This document shows positions 1 to 7,565 of a DNA stretch of 64,000 nucleotides, one piece after another. Location of the stretch: positions 558,001-622,000 of the forward strand of contig JAWKKG010000002.1 of assembly GCA_041393395.1 (NCBI GenBank), read 5' to 3'. A program made the translations under genes and the position numbers. The DNA is from JAGQIB01 sp041393395 (GTDB lineage: Bacteria > ARS69). The number at the start of each line of letters is the position of its first letter. The first letter of the stretch is position 1. Under the pieces are notes generated by a model. The model was not told the DNA's origin, did no database searches, and was given only the letters and a program-made list of their open reading frames with translations.

Positions 1-554
1 CGGGCGGGCTCGCGGATGTCCGTGACGTTCGGCGTGAGTTTCGCGAGGATCGGCAGCGACGTGGACTCCGCCACCCAGGAGACGAGCTCGCGCAGCACGT
101 TCGGTTCCTGACCGACGGCCGATCCCATGCCGCGTTCGCACATCCCGTGCGGGCAGCCGAAGTTCAGCTCCACGCCGTCGCAGCCGGTGTCCTCGCACCG
201 GCGCAGGATGTCGTTCCACTCGGCGCGCGTGTCGAACATCAGGGACACCACCACGGCTCGATCCGGCCAGCGACGTTTCACGTCGGCGATCTCGCGCAGA
301 TTGTCCGCGAGCGGGCGATCCGTGATCAGCTCGATGTTGTTCAATCCGGCGAGACGAGAGCCGCCGAACTCCACCGCGGCGAGCCGACTCGACGTGTTCA
401 CGATCGGGTTTCCGAGCGTCTTCCAGACGGCGCCGCCCCAGCCGGCCGCGAACGCCCGCTCGATCTGCGCCCCGGTGTTCGTGGGCGGACCGGAGGCGAG
501 CCAGAACGGGTTCGGGCTCTCGATGCCCGCGAAGCGCACGGAGAGATCGGCCAT
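1..554 (-). CDS. preA: NAD-dependent dihydropyrimidine dehydrogenase subunit PreA (partial, C-terminus outside window)
   Basis: Only the first 184 codons are present; the gene runs off the left edge. The N-terminus has the dihydroorotate/dihydropyrimidine dehydrogenase look: an FMN-barrel start with the SPNPFWLASGPPTN motif, NNIELITDRPL, and near residue 130 the active-site loop VELNFGCPHGMCERGMG, whose first Cys is the usual general acid. The family reduces uracil and thymine to their dihydro forms using electrons passed from PreT. The ATG at 554-552 overlaps the TGA of the upstream preT gene (ATGA), so the two are translationally coupled. It is the last visible gene of the pyrimidine catabolic operon. 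The C-terminal ferredoxin domain expected in PreA cannot be seen. Confidence 0.9.
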   Translation of the reverse strand, partial: MADLSVRFAGIESPNPFWLASGPPTNTGAQIERAFAAGWGGAVWKTLGNPIVNTSSRLAAVEFGGSRLAGLNNIELITDRPLADNLREIADVKRRWPDRAVVVSLMFDTRAEWNDILRRCEDTGCDGVELNFGCPHGMCERGMGSAVGQEPNVLRELVSWVAESTSLPILAKLTPNVTDIREPA

Positions 555-1870
555 CAGGACTCCTCCCGCAGCATCGAGTCGATGGCGTCCGCTGCCGCCT
601 GACCCTCGGCCACCGCGTTCACGACTTCCTTGCCCCCGTTGCGGGCGTCGCCTCCCGCGAAGACGCGCGGATTGCCGGTCCGGCCGGTGACCGGGTCCGC
701 CACGATCCGACCGCGCCCGTCGAGCTCGACCCCCGGGAAACGTCGCACGAGCTCGGTCAGGCGGGCCTGCCCGATCGCGAGGATCACGAGGTCCATCGGG
801 ATCGTCGCGATCTCGCGTGACGTCGGCTTGCCGTCGCGGTCCGTGTGGACGAGTCGCACCGCGGAGGCAGAGCCGCCCCGGCGAAGCACCTCCGCCACCG
901 CGGTCCGGTCCAGCACCACCGCGCCCTCCTGCTTGGCGGCCCACAGCTCGTGATCGTAGGCCTTCATCTCGTGCTCGGACCGCCGGTAGGCGAACTGCAC
1001 CGAAGGGACACCGAGCCCACGCAGTGCACGGGCCGCGTCCACGGCCGTGTTGCCGCCGCCCACGATCAGCGCCCGCTCGACGTTCTCGAGGGAACCGCCT
1101 TCGCCGTTCTTCATCCGCTCGATCCACTCGACCGCGCCCACGACGCCGGGGCCGTCTTCGCCGGGGATGCCGAGTCGGGAGTCCGGGCCGAGACCCGGGC
1201 CGAGGAACACCGCCTCGTGGGTCGCGAGCAGCTCGTCGGCCGCGAGGTCCTCGCCGATCGTCACGCCGGTGCGGATCGTGACGCCGAGCGAGCGCACGAA
1301 ATCGACTTCGCGGAGCGCGTCTTCCGTGCGGAACTTGTACGGCGCCACGCCGGTCGTGGCGAGGCCCCCGGGGAGGCTTCGCTTCTCGTACAGCACCGCC
1401 GAGTGGCCGTGGAGTGCGAGTCGGCCCGCGCATGCCAGCGAAGCGGGGCCGGCCCCGACCAGACCGACCGACTTGCCGCTCGCGGGAGCCTTCGGCAGCA
1501 GGCCCGGCGCCGCCCCCTCGTCCAGCGCGTAGCGCTGGAGGCGCCCGATCGCGATGGCCGGCCGATCCTCGCGCACCCAGACGCACGCACCCTCGCACAG
1601 GACCTCCACCGGGCACACGCGCGCGCACGTGGCGCCGAGCACGTTCGCCTCGAGGATCGTGCGGGCGGCGCCGCGAAGGTGACCGCTCGCGATGCGCTTG
1701 ATGAACGTGGGCACGTCGATGCGGGTGGGACACGCGGTGATGCACGGCGCGTCGGCACAGTAGAGGCACCGCTCCGCCTCTCGTCGCGCGGCGCCCGGCG
1801 CGAGAGGCGGATTCTTCTCCTGGAAGCGCCGCTCGAGCCGGTCGGACGGCACGGCGTACGGACCGCTCAA
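554..1870 (-). CDS. preT: NAD-dependent dihydropyrimidine dehydrogenase subunit PreT (FeS flavoprotein)
   Basis: 438 aa, related to the glutamate synthase small subunit. An N-terminal ferredoxin-like domain has two Cys clusters (C35, C38, C43, C47 and C82, C86, C92, C96) that should bind two [4Fe-4S] centres. It is followed by an FAD dinucleotide fold (VGLVGAGPAS, about residue 135) and a second nucleotide fold for NAD(P)H (IVGGGNTAVDAA, about residue 266). In the family it takes electrons from NADH and feeds PreA. The start is a TTG at 1870, chosen because GGAGG lies 6 nt upstream and the next upstream gene stops 2 nt away. It sits between the aminotransferase gene and preA in one operon. 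Other small-chain oxidoreductases look similar; adjacency to preA decides the call. Confidence 0.88.
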   Translation of the reverse strand: MSGPYAVPSDRLERRFQEKNPPLAPGAARREAERCLYCADAPCITACPTRIDVPTFIKRIASGHLRGAARTILEANVLGATCARVCPVEVLCEGACVWVREDRPAIAIGRLQRYALDEGAAPGLLPKAPASGKSVGLVGAGPASLACAGRLALHGHSAVLYEKRSLPGGLATTGVAPYKFRTEDALREVDFVRSLGVTIRTGVTIGEDLAADELLATHEAVFLGPGLGPDSRLGIPGEDGPGVVGAVEWIERMKNGEGGSLENVERALIVGGGNTAVDAARALRGLGVPSVQFAYRRSEHEMKAYDHELWAAKQEGAVVLDRTAVAEVLRRGGSASAVRLVHTDRDGKPTSREIATIPMDLVILAIGQARLTELVRRFPGVELDGRGRIVADPVTGRTGNPRVFAGGDARNGGKEVVNAVAEGQAAADAIDSMLREES

Positions 1871-1871
1871 G

Positions 1872-3191
1872 CTAGGCCTCCATCGCCTCGAACGATTCGC
1901 GGAAGATCGCGAGCGCCTCGTCGATCTGGTCCTCGCTCACGGTGAGCGGGGGGGAGATGCGGATCGCGTTGCCCGCGAGGCCGCCCTTGCCGATCAGGAG
2001 GCCGCGCTTCTTGGTCTCCTCGAACAGGCGCGCGGTGGCCGGGCCGTTCGGCGTCCGGTCGCCCGCCGTCTCGTCCTTCACGAGCTCGATCGCCTGCATG
2101 AGGCCGAGGCCGCGCACGTCGCCGATGGTTCGCGGATGGCGACGTTGCAGTTCCTCGAGTCCTGCCCGCAGCCGCGCACCCGTGCGCTCCACGCGGGCCG
2201 GCAGGTTCTCCTCTTCCATGATGCGCAGCGTCTCGTTCGCCGCCGCGCACGACACCGGATTGCCGCCGAAGGTCGAGATCGTGAGCTTCTGGAACGCGTC
2301 GGCGATCTCGGGAGTGGCGATGCAGGCGGCGAGCGGCATCCCGTTCGCGATTCCCTTGGCCATGGTCATGATGTCCGGCTCCACTCCCCAGTGTCCGATG
2401 CCGAACATGTGCTCGCCGGTGCGCCCGAAGCCGGTCTGGACCTCGTCGCAGATGAACACGCCGCCGTGGCGACGCACGATCTCCACCGCCTTCTCGAAGT
2501 ACTCGAGCGGCGGCGTGACGAACCCGCCCACGCCGAGGATGGGCTCCGCGATGAACCCGGCGATCTTGCCGGTGGTCGTGGTGCGGATCAGCTCGTCGAG
2601 GTCGTCGGCGCAGCGCACGCCGCAGTCCGGGTACTTCAGGCCGAGCGGACACCGGTAGCAGTACGGCGCCAGCGCGTGCTTCACGCCCGCGACCTGACTC
2701 GGCACGGCGCGCCACGGCGCGTGTCCGGTGAGCGACTGGGCGAGCGTGCCGCGACCGGAGTAGCCGTGCCGGAGCGCGATGATCTCCAGCGCGCCGGTGT
2801 AGACCTGCGCGAGGACGACCGCGGTGTCGTCGGCCTCGGTGCCCGAGGCGTTGAAGATCGTCTTCTGCAGGCGGCCGGGAGTCAGTCGCGCGAGCCGCTC
2901 CGCGAGTTCCACCACGGGCACGACCGGGTAGAGGCTCGAGACGTGTCCGAGTCGGTCCACCTGTGCCTTGATCGCCGCGGTCACCCGCTCGTCGCAGTGC
3001 CCGATCGAAACCGTGAGGATGCCGCCGAAGAAGTCCAGGTACTCGCGCCCGTCCACGTCGCGGACGTGCATGCCCTTCGCGGAGTCGATCACGAGCGGCT
3101 CCGCGTAGTAGTTCGCCACGGCGGGTTGGAGATACTCACGATGCTTCCGCCGCGTCTCGGCGGCGACGTCCTGTCCGGTCTCGGGGTTCAT
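1872..3191 (-). CDS. Class III aminotransferase, AGXT2-like (probable beta-alanine/3-aminoisobutyrate transaminase)
   Basis: 439 aa PLP enzyme of the class III (omega) aminotransferase family. The PLP lysine is K279 in MTMAKGIANGMPL, with the cofactor-binding DEVQTGFGRTG at about 249-259. Four cysteines (C178, C181, C190, C194) form a CxxC...CxxxC cluster in the AGXT2-type insertion; their role is unknown to me. By position it should convert beta-alanine or 3-aminoisobutyrate, the products of the ureidopropionase, to the semialdehyde used by the MmsA-like dehydrogenase. The ATG at 3191 overlaps the TGA of the dihydropyrimidinase gene (ATGA). Substrate is inferred from the operon; the family also covers alanine-glyoxylate and 4-aminobutyrate enzymes. 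Confidence 0.85.
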   Translation of the reverse strand: MNPETGQDVAAETRRKHREYLQPAVANYYAEPLVIDSAKGMHVRDVDGREYLDFFGGILTVSIGHCDERVTAAIKAQVDRLGHVSSLYPVVPVVELAERLARLTPGRLQKTIFNASGTEADDTAVVLAQVYTGALEIIALRHGYSGRGTLAQSLTGHAPWRAVPSQVAGVKHALAPYCYRCPLGLKYPDCGVRCADDLDELIRTTTTGKIAGFIAEPILGVGGFVTPPLEYFEKAVEIVRRHGGVFICDEVQTGFGRTGEHMFGIGHWGVEPDIMTMAKGIANGMPLAACIATPEIADAFQKLTISTFGGNPVSCAAANETLRIMEEENLPARVERTGARLRAGLEELQRRHPRTIGDVRGLGLMQAIELVKDETAGDRTPNGPATARLFEETKKRGLLIGKGGLAGNAIRISPPLTVSEDQIDEALAIFRESFEAMEA

Positions 3192-4558
3192 GCGACCCTC
3201 CTCGCGAGGAAACGTCCTCGGCCCCGCTCGGCGCGGAGGTCTCCCTCCCGGTAGGCGATCCGGCCGCCCGCGATGACCACGGTGGGAACGCCCTTCACCT
3301 CGAAGCCTTCGTAGATGCTGCGGTCGTTGCGGTGGAAATGAGTCTTCGCCGAGATCGTGCGCGTGCCTTCGGGATCCCACACCACGACGTCGGCGTCGGC
3401 GCCGGGCAGGAGCGAGCCCTTGCGCGGGTACAGGTCGAAGATCTTGGCCGGGCGGGTGGAGACGAGGTCGACGAACCGCTGCGCGTCGAAGCGGCCGCCG
3501 CCGACGCCGTGATGCCAGAGCAGCGACAGGCGATCCTGGATGCCGCCCGCGCCGTTCGGAATGATCCGGAAATCCCGCTCCCCGTTCTTCTTCTGCTCGT
3601 GCGAGAACGTGATGTGGTCCGTGCCCACCGACTGCAGGATACCGGCGGTCAAAGCATTCCAGAGCACCTCCTGGTGGCCACGGGGACGAATGGGCGGCGA
3701 CATCACGTAGCTCGCGCCTTCGAAGTCCGGGCGGTCGTACACGGAGTCGTCCAGCAGGAGGTACTGCGGGCACGTCTCGCCCCAGCAGACCTGACCGCGT
3801 TCGCGCGCCTCGGCGAGCGCCTGGACGGACTCGCGGCAGGTCATGTGCACGATGTAGGCGCGCGCGCCGGTCTGCGCGGCGATCATGAGTGCGCGGTGCG
3901 TGGCCTCGCCCTCCACCGGGGAAGGGCGGGAGAGCGCGTGGTACTTCGGCGCGATGCGGCCCGCCTCGAAGAACCGGTTCTGCAGTTCCACGACCATGTC
4001 GCCGTGCTCGGCATGCACGGTGACCACGGCGCCGTACTTCGCCGCGGCCGCCATGGCGCGGATCAGCTCCGGATCCTCCACGCCGATCGCGCCCCGGTAG
4101 GCCATGAATACCTTGATCGACGTGATGCCTTCCTCCCGCACGCAGCGACGGAGCCACTCCTCGCTCTCGTCCCGCCAGGAGGTCACGGCCATGTGGTACG
4201 TGTAGTCGCAGGTGGCGACCTTCGACTTCTCGCGCCAGGCGCGCAGGGTGTCCATCGCGTCGTCCTGCCGGCCGGGGATCACGAAGTCGATGAACGTCGT
4301 GGTTCCGCCGGCGAGGCCGGCGGCCCCGCCCGTCTCGTAGTCGTCGAGCGACACGGTGCCCATGAACGGCAGCGCCATGTGGACATGCGGGTCCACGCCG
4401 CCGGGGAAGACGAGCTGGTCGGAGGCGTCGACGATCTCGTGACCCGTGGGGTCGAGTCCTTGTCCGACGGCTGCGATCTGCCCGCCGTCGCAGAGGACGT
4501 CGCCGCGCACGGTGTCCAGCGCGGTGACGAGCGTGCCGTTGCGGATCAGGATACTCAT
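3188..4558 (-). CDS. hydA: Dihydropyrimidinase
   Basis: 456 aa amidohydrolase of the D-hydantoinase/dihydropyrimidinase family, which opens dihydrouracil or dihydrothymine to the N-carbamoyl-beta-amino acid. All binuclear-metal ligands are visible: H58 and H60 (DPHVH), the carboxylated lysine K149 (SIKVFMAYRG), H182 (VHAEHGD), H238 (VHMTC) and D314 (VGTDH). The length is normal. The ATG at 4558 has AAGGA about 8 nt upstream. It lies 17 nt downstream of the ureidopropionase gene and overlaps the aminotransferase start by 4 nt, inside the pyrimidine operon. Cyclic imide substrates are possible, but the neighbours make dihydropyrimidines most likely. Confidence 0.92.
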   Translation of the reverse strand: MSILIRNGTLVTALDTVRGDVLCDGGQIAAVGQGLDPTGHEIVDASDQLVFPGGVDPHVHMALPFMGTVSLDDYETGGAAGLAGGTTTFIDFVIPGRQDDAMDTLRAWREKSKVATCDYTYHMAVTSWRDESEEWLRRCVREEGITSIKVFMAYRGAIGVEDPELIRAMAAAAKYGAVVTVHAEHGDMVVELQNRFFEAGRIAPKYHALSRPSPVEGEATHRALMIAAQTGARAYIVHMTCRESVQALAEARERGQVCWGETCPQYLLLDDSVYDRPDFEGASYVMSPPIRPRGHQEVLWNALTAGILQSVGTDHITFSHEQKKNGERDFRIIPNGAGGIQDRLSLLWHHGVGGGRFDAQRFVDLVSTRPAKIFDLYPRKGSLLPGADADVVVWDPEGTRTISAKTHFHRNDRSIYEGFEVKGVPTVVIAGGRIAYREGDLRAERGRGRFLARRVA

Positions 4559-4575
4559 TCGATCTTCCTTGCGCG

Positions 4576-5448
4576 TCAGGGAAGCAGGGACGTGAGGTCT
4601 CCGTAGGTCTCCGGGCGGCGGTCCCGGTAGAACGCCCAGATGCGCCGGACCTCCTCGATCACCTCGAGATTCATGTCGGCCGTCACGAGCTCGTCGCCGT
4701 CCTCGGATCCTTCCGCCAGGAACTGCCCGCGCGGATCGACGAAGTAGCTCGTGCCGTAGAACTTCCCGATGTTCCAGGGCGCCTCGGTTCCCACGCGGTT
4801 CAGACAGCCCATGAAGTAGCCGTTCGCCACCGCGTGCGCCGGTTGTTCGAGCTTCCAAAGGTACTGCGAAAGTCCGGCGACGGTAGCCGACGGGTTGAAC
4901 ACGATCTCCGCGCCGTTCAGGCCGAGCAGGCGTGCGCCTTCGGGGAAGTGCCGGTCGTAGCAGATGTAGATCCCGACCCGTGCGTACGCGGTCTCGAACA
5001 CCGGGTAGCCGAGGTTGCCCGGCTTGAAGAAGAACTTCTCCCAGAAGCCTGCCGTGTGCGGGATGTGGTTCTTGCGGTACTTGCCGAGGTAGCGACCATC
5101 GGCGTCGATGATCGCGGCGGTGTTGTAGTACACGCCGGCCTGCTCGCGCTCGTACACCGGCACGATCATCACCATCGAGTGCTTGGAAGCGATCGGGCAC
5201 AGCGCCTCGACCGTGGGGCCCGGCACGGGCTCGGCGACGTCGCACCAGCGCGCATCCTGGCTCGGACAGAAGTACGGTCCCGAGAAGATCTCCTGCAGGC
5301 AGAGGATCTGAACGCCCCGGTTCCCGGCGTCCTCGATCATCGGCAGATGCTTCTTGAAGGCGGCTTCCTTGACGGTCCGGACGGGCGCGTCCGCGTCGTT
5401 GACCGGGTTCGCGCACTGGATCAGTCCGCCCTTGACGATGCGACTCAC
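4576..5448 (-). CDS. Beta-ureidopropionase (nitrilase superfamily)
   Basis: 290 aa carbon-nitrogen hydrolase. The nitrilase triad is present: E53 (LQEIFSGPYF), K126 (GKYRKNHIPH) and C163 (YICYDRHFPEG). It resembles eukaryotic-type beta-ureidopropionase and bacterial N-carbamoyl amidases, and in this operon should hydrolyse N-carbamoyl-beta-alanine to beta-alanine, CO2 and ammonia. I chose the GTG at 5448 because GGAGG stands 7 nt upstream and conservation begins there (SRIVKGGLIQCANP); an earlier in-frame start at 5562 would run into the MmsA-like gene. There are 16 nt between the dehydrogenase stop and this start. N-carbamoylputrescine amidase is the main alternative. Confidence 0.88.
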   Translation of the reverse strand: MSRIVKGGLIQCANPVNDADAPVRTVKEAAFKKHLPMIEDAGNRGVQILCLQEIFSGPYFCPSQDARWCDVAEPVPGPTVEALCPIASKHSMVMIVPVYEREQAGVYYNTAAIIDADGRYLGKYRKNHIPHTAGFWEKFFFKPGNLGYPVFETAYARVGIYICYDRHFPEGARLLGLNGAEIVFNPSATVAGLSQYLWKLEQPAHAVANGYFMGCLNRVGTEAPWNIGKFYGTSYFVDPRGQFLAEGSEDGDELVTADMNLEVIEEVRRIWAFYRDRRPETYGDLTSLLP

Positions 5449-5464
5449 GTCGATTCCTCCGGAC

Positions 5465-6922
5465 TCAGGTCCAACGGGAGATGACGATCTTCTTGTCCGT
5501 GTAGAAGTCGAAGGCCTCGCGCCCGTGGGCCTTGAGATCCCCGAAGAACGAGCCCTTCGCACCGCCGAATCCGAAGAACGACATCGGCGCCGCGACGCCC
5601 AGATTGACGGCCGTCATGCTCGCTTCCACCCGGTACTTGAAATCGCGCGCGTGCTTCCCGTTCGTGGTGAAGATGGAGCTCGCGTTCGCGAGCGGATGGC
5701 GACGGATGATCTCGAGTGCCTGGTCGAGTGTGTCCGCGCGGGTGATGCAGAGCACGGGCCCGAAGATCTCCTCCCGAGCGATCTCCAGCTCGGGATCGAC
5801 GTCGTCGAACAGGGTCGGGCCGAGGAAGTAGCCGCGCTCGCGGCGCCGCTCGCGACCGTCCACCACGAGCTTCGCGCCCGCGCGGACGCCCCGCTCGATG
5901 TACCCGAGCACCTTCTCCCGGTGCACGTCCGAGATCAGCGGCCCCATCTCGGTGTCCGTCCGGTCGCCCGGCCCCACGACGAGCGCGCGGGCGCGTTCGG
6001 CGAGGCCGTCGCGCAGCGCGCCGTGCGCGTCACCGACCGCGATCACCACGCTCCCGGCCAGGCAACGTTCCCCCGCGCAACCGTACGCGGATTCGGTGAT
6101 CGCCCGCAGCGCGTTGTCGAGGTCCGCGTCCGGCATCACCACGAGGAAGTTCTTCGCGCCGCCCAGCGCCTGGACGCGCTTGCCGTTCGCGGCCGCGCGC
6201 GAGTACACGTGCCTCGCCACCGGGCTCGACCCCACGAAGGACACTCCCTTCACCTCCGGGTGGTCCAGAATCGCGTCCACCGCGGCCCGGCCGCCGTTCA
6301 CGAGGTTCAGCACGCCGCGCGGGAAGCCGACTTCGTGGATCCGCTGGAAGATGAACCGTTGCGACAGCGGCACCTGTTCGGAGGGCTTGAGCACGAACGT
6401 GTTTCCGCACGCGACCGCGAACGGGTAGAACCACAACGGCACCATGGCGGGGAAGTTGAACGGCGCGATCCCCGCGAACACTCCGATCGGCTGGCGGATC
6501 GACTCGCAGTCGATGCCCGTGGCGACGTCCTCGATCGCCTGGCCGAGCAGCAGGGAGGGAGCGCCGGCCGCGACCTCGAGACACTCGATGCCGCGGCGGA
6601 CGCTTCCGCGCGACTCGTTCAGCGTCTTCCCGTTCTCGAGGGTGACGATCGCCGCGAGCTCCTCGAAGTCGCGCTCCAGCGCGTACTTGAGGTCGAACAG
6701 GTGGCGGGCTCGCTGCACCGGCGGTACTCCGCGCCAGGCCGGGTAGGCCACGGCGGCCGCCCGGACCGCCCGGTCGATCTCGGGCGGGCCACCGAGCGGC
6801 GTCTCCGCGAGCACGTCGCCGGTCGCCGGATTGCGGACGGGGTGGACCGGCTCGGCCGGGTTCTCGACCCAGGCGCCGTCGACGTAGTCGGAAAGCCGCG
6901 GGGGGCCGCCGGAGGCGGTCAT
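5465..6922 (-). CDS. mmsA: CoA-acylating methylmalonate-semialdehyde dehydrogenase (MmsA type)
   Basis: 485 aa aldehyde dehydrogenase of the CoA-dependent MMSDH family. The oxyanion Asn lies in APFNFPAM (about 153-160), the family-typical LGGAKNF at about 253-259, and the catalytic Cys is C287 in GERCLAG. MMSDH turns malonate or methylmalonate semialdehyde into acetyl- or propionyl-CoA. As first gene of the operon it completes a route from uracil or thymine to acyl-CoA. The ATG at 6922 has GGAG about 9 nt upstream, and a promoter-like TTGCCC-N18-TAGAGT lies at 6950-6979. Confidence 0.92.
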   Translation of the reverse strand: MTASGGPPRLSDYVDGAWVENPAEPVHPVRNPATGDVLAETPLGGPPEIDRAVRAAAVAYPAWRGVPPVQRARHLFDLKYALERDFEELAAIVTLENGKTLNESRGSVRRGIECLEVAAGAPSLLLGQAIEDVATGIDCESIRQPIGVFAGIAPFNFPAMVPLWFYPFAVACGNTFVLKPSEQVPLSQRFIFQRIHEVGFPRGVLNLVNGGRAAVDAILDHPEVKGVSFVGSSPVARHVYSRAAANGKRVQALGGAKNFLVVMPDADLDNALRAITESAYGCAGERCLAGSVVIAVGDAHGALRDGLAERARALVVGPGDRTDTEMGPLISDVHREKVLGYIERGVRAGAKLVVDGRERRRERGYFLGPTLFDDVDPELEIAREEIFGPVLCITRADTLDQALEIIRRHPLANASSIFTTNGKHARDFKYRVEASMTAVNLGVAAPMSFFGFGGAKGSFFGDLKAHGREAFDFYTDKKIVISRWT

Positions 6923-6949
6923 GGCACTCTCCAGGGTCGGGGAGAGGCC

Positions 6950-6979
6950 ACTCTAGCGAAGGCGAGCGGGGACGGGCAA
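6950..6979 (-). promoter_or_regulatory. Probable promoter of the pyrimidine degradation operon
   Basis: On the minus strand TTGCCC (6974-6979) and TAGAGT (6950-6955) are 18 nt apart, with a leader of about 20-28 nt to the mmsA ATG. The same -10 hexamer precedes the small peptide gene at 7055. Match to the sigma-70 consensus is moderate. Confidence 0.4.
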
Positions 6980-6990
6980 GACGAGTTCCG

Positions 6991-7000
6991 CGGGGGGGGG
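6991..7000. repeat. Homopolymeric G tract
   Basis: Nine to ten consecutive G in the intergenic space between the mmsA promoter and the hairpin after the peptide gene. It is not inside a gene, so phase variation of a coding frame is not expected; a sequencing length error is possible. Confidence 0.5.
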
Positions 7001-7015
7001 CCGCGGGGCGGGACA

Positions 7016-7045
7016 CCGGGCGACCCGCGGGAGCGGATCGCCCGG
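7016..7045 (-). terminator. GC-rich hairpin after the precursor peptide gene
   Basis: An 8-bp perfect stem (CCGGGCGA at 7016-7023 with TCGCCCGG at 7038-7045) starts about 10 nt after the stop codon of the small peptide gene. There is no U tract, so it may be a terminator or an mRNA 3'-end stabiliser. Confidence 0.4.
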
Positions 7046-7054
7046 CTCGTCGGA

Positions 7055-7210
7055 TCAGCAGTTGCTGGTGTCCGGACACGCCTGACAGTTGCTCTGGAGG
7101 TCCGTGTTGCAGTTGCCGGAGCACTTGTCGGTCACGCCGCCGACCACGTCGTTGACGTCCGCGTTCGTCAGCTCGCGCACCGTGTTCTTCTCGAGAGAGA
7201 GCTTCTTCAT
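7055..7210 (-). CDS. RiPP-like precursor peptide with GG leader and five-Cys core
   Basis: A 51-codon gene (53 if the ATG at 7216 is used). The second ATG at 7210 is preferred because GGAG lies 8 nt upstream of it but only 2 nt from the first. The N-terminus KKLSLEKNTVRELTNADV followed by VVGG is the leader type of Bacteroidetes class I lanthipeptide/'natural product precursor' families. After GG the core of about 26 residues carries five Cys (CSGNC, SNC, QAC and a terminal C) with several Thr/Ser/Asp/Asn. There is no signal peptide. The gene is divergent from the PGM1-type ATP-grasp ligase gene 350 nt away, the only candidate maturation enzyme here; no LanB/LanC, radical SAM enzyme or C39 peptidase is visible. 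Precursor identity is well supported by the leader; the modification is unknown. Confidence 0.8.
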   Translation of the reverse strand: MKKLSLEKNTVRELTNADVNDVVGGVTDKCSGNCNTDLQSNCQACPDTSNC

Positions 7211-7216
7211 TTTCAT

Positions 7217-7565
7217 GTCTCCGGATCATTCGTTCCGCCCACCGCGACAGCTTCACCGCACGATGCGGCGCGGTCCGGTGGTCGACCTCACTCTAGGAAC
7301 GGACGAGACCAAATGCAATAAAGACAGAAACAACATCAGTGTTCGTATGCAAACACGGTAGCCGTTCTCGTTCGGAGGCGCCCCGCCTCGAGGGGCCCCG
7401 CGGGGAGGACACGATGCGGTCCCGTCGTTCGTGCACGGGCTCCGGGTGTGCGGTGACGGCGGCGGGTCGGAGCGGCGCGTGCGATCCCGAACGGAAGGCG
7501 GAATCCATCGTCGCCCAATCTTTTACCTCTTGGCGGGCTCGGGTCCGTTCTGGTACTCACGAGGG
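7217..7565. other. Divergent intergenic region between precursor peptide and peptide ligase genes
   Basis: 349 nt without a credible gene. The stretch 7309-7360 is much more AT-rich than its surroundings. It holds a minus-strand promoter candidate (7290-7318) and an imperfect dyad at 7339-7356 with GTGTT and AACAC arms that could bind a regulator shared by the two divergent genes. An in-frame upstream extension of the ligase gene to 7431 is Arg/Gly-rich and does not look coding. Confidence 0.5.
7290..7318 (-). promoter_or_regulatory. Candidate promoter of the precursor peptide gene
   Basis: Minus-strand TTGCAT (7313-7318) and TAGAGT (7290-7295) with a 17-nt spacer, giving a leader of about 65-75 nt before the peptide ATG. 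The -35 is weak (3/6) but the spacing is ideal and the region is locally AT-rich. Confidence 0.35.

Noticed and set aside
6991..7000. G tract as a phase-variation switch
   Set aside because: It is not in a gene and not between the -10 and -35 of either nearby promoter.
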